The position numbers and the translations under genes are program-made. A stretch of 64,000 nucleotides of DNA, from NCBI GenBank assembly GCA_017547145.1, contig JAFYQJ010000014.1, positions 186,001 through 250,000 of the forward strand, in the 5' to 3' direction. The DNA comes from Paludibacteraceae bacterium. Its GTDB lineage: Bacteria; Bacteroidota; Bacteroidia; Bacteroidales; Paludibacteraceae. The notes beneath the pieces are model-generated. The model saw only the letters and a program-made list of their open reading frames with translations, had not been told where the DNA came from and searched no databases. Below, one piece after another: positions 62,899 to 64,000 of this stretch (the stretch's first letter is position 1; each line of letters opens with the position of its first letter).

Positions 62899-63400
62899 GT
62901 TTTTGCAATACCTCGTCGCTAATGTCAATTTTAGGAGTTGCAAATATTATGCTTGGGTTGGATGATTTGTCTATAACCATTTGGTAGAATTTTTCGCTAC
63001 AAATTTCTTGAATAGCATTGTATATCTCTTCTTGAATTGGTTTAATCAAACTCTCGCGTTTGCTAAATAGTTCCCCTTTTGGTCCAAAATATTTTCTTTT
63101 GAGTTCGTTTGCTTCTTTTTCTTTAGCAAGAATTTCTTCTTCGCGTTTTGTTTTCATATCATCAGAAAGGAATACAAGCTCCGTTTGATAATTGCGGGAC
63201 ATAGTTTCAGCTTCCTTGTATAAAAGTTCAACTTCAGATTGCCATTTCTTTGAAAGTAAAGTTAGTTGTTCGTTTGCAGTTTCATAAGAAGGAATGTTTT
63301 TCATAACATACTCCATATCAATCAATGCAAATTTTTGTGCGTATAAGTTACTTCCAACAAAAATTAGAAAAAATGCTATATAAATTTTAATACGATTCAT
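62882..63400 (-). CDS. OmpH/Skp-family periplasmic chaperone, first copy
   Basis: 172 residues. Signal peptide (~1-21, LYAQ), FALIDMEYVMKNIPSY, a long charged helix (~35-110, MKTKREEEILAKEKEANELK) and the return FYQMVIDKSSNPSIIFA. Lies 57 bases after the bamA stop codon and before the second OmpH gene; probably transcribed with bamA. Confidence 0.9.
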   Translation of the reverse strand: MNRIKIYIAFFLIFVGSNLYAQKFALIDMEYVMKNIPSYETANEQLTLLSKKWQSEVELLYKEAETMSRNYQTELVFLSDDMKTKREEEILAKEKEANELKRKYFGPKGELFSKRESLIKPIQEEIYNAIQEICSEKFYQMVIDKSSNPSIIFATPKIDISDEVLQKLGYSK

Positions 63401-63457
63401 GTTATTTTATTTTTCAATTCTTGGATAATAGAAGATAAAAAAGGTTTAATGTTTGTA

Positions 63458-64000
63458 TTAAAATTCTTGTCCAAGTACAAAGCTCCATTGGCTACCACTA
63501 TACTTCATAGTTCCGTTTATTTCGTCGAATCCGTAACCCCAGTCGATACCAAGCAATCCAAACATAGGAAGGTATATTCTAACACCAAGGCCAGCAGCTC
63601 GTTTAAGATCGAACGGATTAAATTTTTGGAAACTACTCCAACAGTTACCAGCTTCAAAAAATGCTAGTACCCAAATGTTTGTAGATTGTTTAAGTAGAAT
63701 AGGATAACGCAATTCCATTGTTAAGCGGGTGTATATGTTCCCTTCGTACCAACCACTAGAACTGAGAGGTGTGAGTGAGCCTGATTCGTATCCTCTTAAT
63801 CCAATGGTTTCAGTTCCTGCAGAACTATAACTTGACATTCCATCACCACCTACAAGGAATTTTCCGAAAGGACTTTGTTTGTGTTTGTTGTAATATCCTA
63901 AAAATCCAAACTCTGCACGTGTCATCAATACTAATTTCTCGTCTTTTGTTATTGGAGTAAATGTCTTTCCAGAGAATTTCCATTTATGATATTCTACCCA
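63458..64000 (-). CDS. bamA: Outer membrane assembly protein BamA, C-terminal part (gene runs off the right edge)
   Basis: The last ~180 codons of an Omp85 beta-barrel. Visible strands include FGKFLVGGDGMSSY, the highly conserved GLRGYESGSL (the VRGF/Y motif of barrel strand 12-lid loop), LTMELRYPIL, AFFEAGNC and the closing GSQWSFVLGQEF with the C-terminal aromatic Phe. BamA folds outer-membrane proteins. Upstream of three OmpH/Skp genes, a standard Bacteroidales arrangement. The POTRA domains lie outside the window. TamA is less likely given the OmpH neighbours. Confidence 0.92.
   Translation of the reverse strand, partial: WVEYHKWKFSGKTFTPITKDEKLVLMTRAEFGFLGYYNKHKQSPFGKFLVGGDGMSSYSSAGTETIGLRGYESGSLTPLSSSGWYEGNIYTRLTMELRYPILLKQSTNIWVLAFFEAGNCWSSFQKFNPFDLKRAAGLGVRIYLPMFGLLGIDWGYGFDEINGTMKYSGSQWSFVLGQEF

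Overview
The window is a gene-dense, AT-rich chromosomal segment of a member of the Bacteroidota, most likely order Bacteroidales. Evidence: many -7 boxes of the TAnnTTTG type rather than sigma70 -10 boxes; type IX secretion (T9SS) C-terminal sorting domains on five large secreted proteins; BspA-type leucine-rich repeats; an RnfBCDGEA operon preceded by an RseC-like gene; DUF5606, DUF5683, DUF1573 and DUF6175-type families; and OmpH/Skp paralogs beside BamA. I cannot fix the genus. No rRNA, CRISPR array, insertion sequence or prophage was seen.

Layout. 1-3.1 kb: 5' part of clpB (minus strand, cut by the window edge), greA with an attenuator-like hairpin in its leader, a HIT protein, tRNA-Met and a small leucine-rich-repeat protein. 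3.2-11 kb: one long plus-strand operon rseC-rnfBCDGEA-pssA-sialidase, closed by a terminator facing glyA. 12.3-16 kb: two tiny ORFs, then a minus-strand operon (beta-helix lipoprotein, endonuclease/exonuclease/phosphatase family protein, TRIC-type channel). 16-21.7 kb: a small conserved protein, a DUF1573 protein, meaB and a 2-oxoacid:ferredoxin oxidoreductase pair. 21.7-25.5 kb: phoH, low-molecular-weight phosphatase, serB, agmatine deiminase. 25.5-30.3 kb: a probable 6S RNA abutting an HTH gene, then five consecutive exported proteins of unknown function. 30.4-35.6 kb: lepA, asnA, a DUF5606 protein and a carboxyltransferase subunit. 35.7-44.7 kb: two tandem ~1,475-residue secreted GH85-like endoglycosidases with an identical duplicated promoter/leader and different homopolymer tracts in front. 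44.8-53.4 kb (minus): fumarase, M6 metalloprotease, a separate copy of its prodomain, MerR regulator, lytic transglycosylase, DUF5683 protein, parB, parA. 53.4-56.9 kb (minus): LRR/T9SS protein, then glycosyltransferase 9, exosortase-like protein and rlmH. 57-59.2 kb: nadC, a structured untranslated region, a FISUMP-like lipoprotein, tRNA-Thr and SRP RNA. 59.2-64 kb (minus): sulP, murI, three OmpH/Skp proteins and the 3' part of bamA.

How it fits together. Rnf, the KorAB pair, fumarase, MeaB and the decarboxylase-like subunit fit an anaerobe that uses ferredoxin/NADH redox coupling and a fumarate/succinate/propionate-type fermentation (inference). The sialidase, two GH85-like enzymes, M6 protease and LRR proteins suggest attack on host or diet glycoproteins, with T9SS export of the large ones. 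The less understood parts are the five-gene exported cluster at 26.0-30.3 kb, the homopolymer-flanked GH85 promoters, the stand-alone M6 prodomain, the structured RNA before the FISUMP lipoprotein, and the exosortase-like protein encoded between rlmH and a glycosyltransferase.
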